Shown: positions 6,558 through 8,643 of the stretch, piece after piece
Position numbering within the stretch: position 1 is the stretch's first letter
How the letters are laid out: every line of letters begins with the position of its first letter
Made by a program: the position numbers and the translations under genes
Source: an uncultured Eubacteriales bacterium
GTDB taxonomy: Bacteria > Bacillota > Clostridia > Oscillospirales > RGIG7773
Assembly (NCBI GenBank): GCA_934541205.1
Contig: CAKTDK010000067.1
Span: forward strand, 1 to 8,643
Direction: 5' to 3'
DNA: 8,643 bases
Notes under the pieces: model-generated
Databases searched by the model: none
What the model saw: only the letters and a program-made list of their open reading frames with translations
Told to the model about the DNA's origin: nothing

Positions 6558-7499
6558 ATGGCAAGATATAAGAAAAAAAGCCTTGGCAGAGGTGGTTATA
6601 TTTTAATATCGGTTTTAGGTTTAATAATAATTTTTGTCGTAATTGCCGCTGTAATAAATTTAAACGGAAACAGCGATGTAAAAACGCCTACTGAGGAAAG
6701 CTCAGATGAAAGAAGCAATGAAATAAACGAGCCTGTCGTTACTTTGGAAAAAACTGGGGAAAATAATTCTACAGCTCCTGTAGGAGGACTTCCCGAGGAA
6801 GAAAATCCGAATAATTCAGACAAAAATAATGTGGATTCGAGCATATCAAAATATGGAAAAAGCGATGATTATTTTACGCTGGAAGAGTTGAAAAATCTTA
6901 AAAAAAGTAAATATCTTATGATTGCAAATTATGAAAATTCCATTGACGAATATGCGCCGTCGTCGCTTAGTACTTTGCAGGGATATAAAATTGATTCCGA
7001 TATAAAAACTCCGCTTAAGGCTTTTATAGATGATGTTAATTCTAAGGATTTGGGGAATCTTATAATTTGTTCTGCATACAGAACTTATGAATATCAAAAA
7101 GGACTTTTTGAAAAAAGAATAAAAAGATGTCAGACAGAAGATGGTCTTGACTATGATGATGCGGTTGCAAAAGCGGCTACAATCGTTGCACGTCCGGGTA
7201 CAAGCGAGCATCAAACCGGACTTACTGTCGATATGATGGACAGCACTGCAAATAAGGAATATGGATTGTCAAGAGAATTTGCCGAGACAAAAATGTATGA
7301 ATATATGAAAAAAACAGCTCATAAATATGGCTTTATAGAAAGATATCCTGTTGATAAAAAAGATATTACAAAAATTATTTTTGAGCCGTGGCATTATAGA
7401 TATGTAGGAGAAGAAAATGCTCGTATTATATATGAAAAAGGAATGTGTCTTGAAGAATATCTTGATTGGATAGATTATGAAATTCAAAGAAGAAGCTAA
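6558..7499 (+). CDS. Membrane-anchored VanY-type D-Ala-D-Ala carboxypeptidase (peptidase M15B)
   Basis: A zinc peptidase predicted to trim the terminal D-alanine of peptidoglycan stem peptides outside the membrane. The 313-residue protein has a basic cytoplasmic start (RYKKKSLGR), one signal-anchor helix at about 14-35, then a low-complexity Ser/Glu/Asn/Pro linker to about residue 100. The VanY domain spans about 110-305. Visible active-site elements are SAYRTYEYQ (172-180), SEHQTGLTVD (216-225) giving zinc ligands H218 and D225, and EPWHYR (276-281) giving catalytic E276 and zinc ligand H279. There is no lipobox cysteine after the helix, so anchoring is by the helix itself. AGAGGA at 6545-6550 ends at the methyltransferase stop codon, and the gap is only 4 nt, so translation is likely coupled. 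Nothing nearby encodes VanA/VanH/VanX or a VanRS pair, so this is a housekeeping wall enzyme rather than a resistance cluster. L,D-carboxypeptidase activity is the alternative. Confidence 0.93.
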   Translation: MARYKKKSLGRGGYILISVLGLIIIFVVIAAVINLNGNSDVKTPTEESSDERSNEINEPVVTLEKTGENNSTAPVGGLPEEENPNNSDKNNVDSSISKYGKSDDYFTLEELKNLKKSKYLMIANYENSIDEYAPSSLSTLQGYKIDSDIKTPLKAFIDDVNSKDLGNLIICSAYRTYEYQKGLFEKRIKRCQTEDGLDYDDAVAKAATIVARPGTSEHQTGLTVDMMDSTANKEYGLSREFAETKMYEYMKKTAHKYGFIERYPVDKKDITKIIFEPWHYRYVGEENARIIYEKGMCLEEYLDWIDYEIQRRS

Positions 7500-7511
7500 T
7501 ATTTTTATAAT
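7483..7511 (+). promoter_or_regulatory. Candidate promoter for the YlmC/YmxH-family gene
   Basis: A perfect -10 TATAAT (7506-7511) sits 17 bp after a -35-like TTCAAA (7483-7488, 4 of 6) inside the last codons of vanY. Transcription would start near 7518 and leave about 27 nt before the next ATG. It fits the 45-nt gap after a tightly packed operon, but consensus matches are common in this AT-rich DNA. Confidence 0.4.
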
Positions 7512-7514
7512 ATT

Positions 7515-7537
7515 CCTCATATAAATTATTTGAGGTG
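7515..7537 (+). promoter_or_regulatory. Inverted repeat that could pair with a ribosome binding site
   Basis: CCTCA (7515-7519) is complementary to TGAGG (7531-7535), which is the core of the Shine-Dalgarno sequence GAGGTG (7532-7537) of the next gene. A short inner pairing ATA/TAT is also possible, with one T-T mismatch between. The stem is small and AT-rich inside, so its stability in the cell is doubtful. Confidence 0.3.
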
Positions 7538-7544
7538 AATTAAA

Positions 7545-7823
7545 ATGTTTAACAGGCTTACTGATTTGAAAAGGCGTGAGGTAATAAATATAACTGACGG
7601 AAGCCGTTTAGGCTATGTAAGTGATATAGAAATTGACAAGGATGGAAAAATAGCTGCAATTATTGTTCCGGGGCCGTCTAAGTTTTTTGGATTTATGAAC
7701 GGAAACAATGATTTTGTTATTCCTTATGAAAATGTGAGAACTATAGGAGAGGATATTATACTTATAGAAATTGATATGACTTATAATTCTCTTCCGCGAA
7801 GAAAAGGTTTTTTTGAGATGTAG
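7545..7823 (+). CDS. YlmC/YmxH family PRC-barrel sporulation-associated protein
   Basis: A 92-residue PRC-barrel protein of the YlmC/YmxH family, common in spore-forming Firmicutes; the molecular role is not known, though homologues are linked to sporulation by expression and distribution. The diagnostic pattern is the opening RLTDLKRREVINITDGSRLG (4-23), YVSDIEID (24-31), the strand IAAIIVPG (36-43) and the FVIPYENVRTIGEDIILIEI segment (57-76). No membrane segment or signal peptide is visible. GAGGTG at 7532-7537 lies eight bases before the ATG. It follows vanY after 45 nt and has a candidate promoter of its own. Its last codons and its stop lie inside the left arm of a strong hairpin, which is unusual. 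The family is clear; whether the organism sporulates cannot be judged from this gene alone. Confidence 0.92.
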   Translation: MFNRLTDLKRREVINITDGSRLGYVSDIEIDKDGKIAAIIVPGPSKFFGFMNGNNDFVIPYENVRTIGEDIILIEIDMTYNSLPRRKGFFEM

Positions 7824-7854
7824 CGGCAGCGTCTTGATCGCTGCCGCTACATCT
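7816..7854 (+). terminator. Strong GC-rich hairpin at the end of the YlmC/YmxH-family gene
   Basis: Perfect 16-bp inverted repeat AGATGTAGCGGCAGCG (7816-7831) and CGCTGCCGCTACATCT (7839-7854) around a 7-nt loop TCTTGAT. The stop codon TAG (7821-7823) is inside the left arm. The sequence after the stem is TAATATCGG, so there is no U-tract, and the opposite strand also lacks one. It separates the upstream operon from the rpmG promoter, so a terminator or mRNA 3'-end protector is the simplest reading, but it is not a textbook intrinsic terminator. Confidence 0.65.
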
Positions 7855-7888
7855 TAATATCGGCAAAATATAAAAATTTAATTTGTTG

Positions 7889-7917
7889 TTGACATACATA
7901 AAAATATATGATAAAAT
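7889..7917 (+). promoter_or_regulatory. Sigma-A promoter of the rpmG-secE-nusG cluster
   Basis: Perfect -35 TTGACA (7889-7894), 17-bp spacer, and -10 TAAAAT (7912-7917, 5 of 6). Predicted transcription start is near 7924, giving a leader of about 79 nt before rpmG. It is the best promoter in the window, as expected for a translation-related operon. Confidence 0.85.
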
Positions 7918-7964
7918 TTGTTTACCTATGAATGGGTCTTTTTTTTATGTTTAAAATTAAGGAC

Positions 7965-7996
7965 AATTTAGGGAGGCAAAAAAAATTTAGGAGGTG
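7965..7996 (+). promoter_or_regulatory. Duplicated Shine-Dalgarno element upstream of rpmG
   Basis: AATTTAGGGAGG (7965-7976) recurs as AATTTAGGAGG (7984-7994) eight bases on, differing by one G. The second copy, extended to AGGAGGTG (7989-7996), is the functional ribosome binding site six bases before the rpmG ATG. The first copy is near-perfect too but has no start codon at a usable distance. Confidence 0.6.
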
Positions 7997-8002
7997 CCGT
8001 TT

Positions 8003-8152
8003 ATGAGAGTAAAAATTACTCTTGCATGTACAGAGTGCAAACAAAGAAACTATGATACAATGAAAAATAAGAAGAATAACCCTGACAGACTAGAGATGAA
8101 CAAATATTGTAGGTTCTGTCGTAAGCACACACTTCATAAGGAAACAAAATAG
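8003..8152 (+). CDS. rpmG: 50S ribosomal protein L33
   Basis: A 49-residue component of the large ribosomal subunit. The sequence starts MRVKITLACTECKQRNY and contains two CxxC pairs, C9/C12 and C36/C39, forming the zinc ribbon of the C+ (zinc-binding) L33 paralogue type; the block RLEMNKYCRFCRKHTLHKE is characteristic. AGGAGGTG (7989-7996) six bases upstream fixes the start. It is the first gene of the conserved rpmG-secE-nusG cluster and has a consensus promoter. The gap to secE is 36 nt with no terminator. Many Firmicutes encode a second, cysteine-free L33 elsewhere for zinc limitation; that cannot be assessed here. Confidence 0.97.
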   Translation: MRVKITLACTECKQRNYDTMKNKKNNPDRLEMNKYCRFCRKHTLHKETK

Positions 8153-8188
8153 TGAGTGTTTAAAACCTAATTTTAAGGAGGGTTACAA

Positions 8189-8464
8189 ATGTCAGATAAA
8201 AATATTGCTGAAGTTGAATCAACTAAAAAAGAAGTTTCAAAAAAAGATTCGAAGCCTGAAAAGAAAAAGAAAAAAGGTTTCAAATTATTAAAGTTTTTTA
8301 AAGAAGTTTGGATAGAACTTCGCAGCAGAATTGTTTGGCCTACTCCGAAACAGATTGTTAACAATACTATAATTGTTATTATTTGCTGTTTACTTGTAGG
8401 TGTATTTGTATTTTTGCTTGATACAGGGCTTATGGCTTTGTTTAATTTATTGCTTAATTTGTAA
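8189..8464 (+). CDS. secE: Preprotein translocase subunit SecE
   Basis: The essential gamma-type subunit that clamps SecY in the SecYEG protein-export channel of the cytoplasmic membrane. The 91-residue protein is the short, single-helix Gram-positive form with an unusually long, very basic lysine-rich N-terminal tail (about 1-30). The conserved amphipathic segment FFKEVWIELRSRIVWPTPKQ (36-55) carries the WPT signature at 50-52, followed by the transmembrane helix at about 58-78 ending in LLD. AAGGAGGG (8175-8182) supports the start. It sits between rpmG and nusG, the classical order, and nusG begins 29 nt after its stop. Confidence 0.97.
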   Translation: MSDKNIAEVESTKKEVSKKDSKPEKKKKKGFKLLKFFKEVWIELRSRIVWPTPKQIVNNTIIVIICCLLVGVFVFLLDTGLMALFNLLLNL

Positions 8465-8493
8465 TTACATCCGAATAAAAGGAGATATGTTTT

Positions 8494-8643
8494 ATGTCAG
8501 ATAGTGCTAAGTGGTATGTTATACATACTTATTCCGGTTATGAAAATAAAGTAATGACGAATTTAGAAACTATCGTTGAGAACAGAAAGTTGCATGACCT
8601 GATTTTGGATGTTAAAGTTACTACTGAAAATGTTGTTGAAATC
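8494..8643 (+). CDS. nusG: Transcription termination/antitermination factor NusG, 3'-truncated by window edge
   Basis: Binds RNA polymerase and modulates pausing, elongation and termination. Only the first 50 codons are present (family length about 170-180); the frame stays open to the last base. The N-terminal NGN domain is recognisable from KWYVIHTYSGYENKV (6-20) followed by the NLETIVENRKL helix and the EN.VEI segment. AAAAGGAG at 8477-8484 is the ribosome binding site, nine bases before the ATG. A nearer ATG at 8487 reads only five codons before TAG and is not the start. Position directly after secE confirms the assignment. The KOW domain lies outside the window. Confidence 0.97.
   Translation, partial: MSDSAKWYVIHTYSGYENKVMTNLETIVENRKLHDLILDVKVTTENVVEI

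Noticed and set aside
6558..7499. Glycopeptide-resistance (van) cluster suggested by the VanY-type protein
   Set aside because: No ligase, dehydrogenase, VanX or two-component genes are adjacent; neighbours are housekeeping, so a normal cell-wall carboxypeptidase is the better reading.
7924..7946. ACC/GGT mini-hairpin followed by eight T residues in the rpmG leader, resembling an attenuator
   Set aside because: The stem would have only three base pairs with a loop of about eight, too weak for an intrinsic terminator; the ATG at 7928 gives just an eight-codon frame without an SD.
8160..8176. TTAAAA/TTTTAA inverted repeat between rpmG and secE
   Set aside because: All six pairs are A-T with a 5-nt loop; it is not stable enough to call and is expected by chance in such AT-rich DNA.
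8487..8504. Alternative ATG upstream of nusG
   Set aside because: It reads five codons and stops at TAG, and it is out of frame with the conserved NusG start.

Overview
This looks like a chromosomal segment from a low-GC, anaerobic Clostridia-type Firmicute. The evidence is the AT-rich third codon positions, strong Shine-Dalgarno sequences before nearly every gene, the YlmC/YmxH sporulation-associated protein, the rpmG-secE-nusG order, and a PurO-type IMP cyclohydrolase beside a short AICAR transformylase. All supported genes lie on the + strand. I see no tRNA, rRNA, insertion sequence, CRISPR array or phage gene. The window is mainly housekeeping, and I did not find a convincing new defence or mobile system.

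Region 1 (1-4211) is the distal part of a purine biosynthesis operon: purN (5' end missing) - purO - short purH - small membrane protein - YbjQ-family protein - purD, closed by a perfect 16-bp stem terminator. PurD makes GAR, PurN formylates GAR, the short PurH formylates AICAR to FAICAR, and PurO closes the ring to IMP. The last two steps, usually fused in one bacterial PurH, are carried by two unrelated adjacent genes. A two-helix membrane protein and a YbjQ (UPF0145/DUF74) protein, overlapping by 20 nt, are inserted between purH and purD.

Region 2 (4212-7854) starts with a 177-nt gene-free stretch holding two candidate promoters. It continues with a GT4 glycosyltransferase resembling glycolipid synthases of the CpoA/LafB type, a THUMP-containing RNA methyltransferase of the RlmL/YpsC type, and a membrane-anchored VanY-type peptidoglycan carboxypeptidase. 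These three are tightly spaced and probably co-transcribed. A YlmC/YmxH PRC-barrel gene follows, with its own candidate promoter, and it ends inside a strong GC-rich hairpin. The theme is loosely cell envelope plus RNA modification.

Region 3 (7855-8643) is the start of the classic translation/secretion/transcription cluster: a consensus promoter, a leader with two Shine-Dalgarno-like copies, rpmG (ribosomal protein L33, only 49 aa), secE, and the first 50 codons of nusG, which runs off the right edge.

The observations most worth a second look are the split PurH pathway with its eukaryote-like AICAR transformylase, the membrane/YbjQ gene pair inside the pur operon, the hairpin that swallows the ymxH-family stop codon without a U-tract, and small leader structures upstream of the ymxH-family gene and rpmG.
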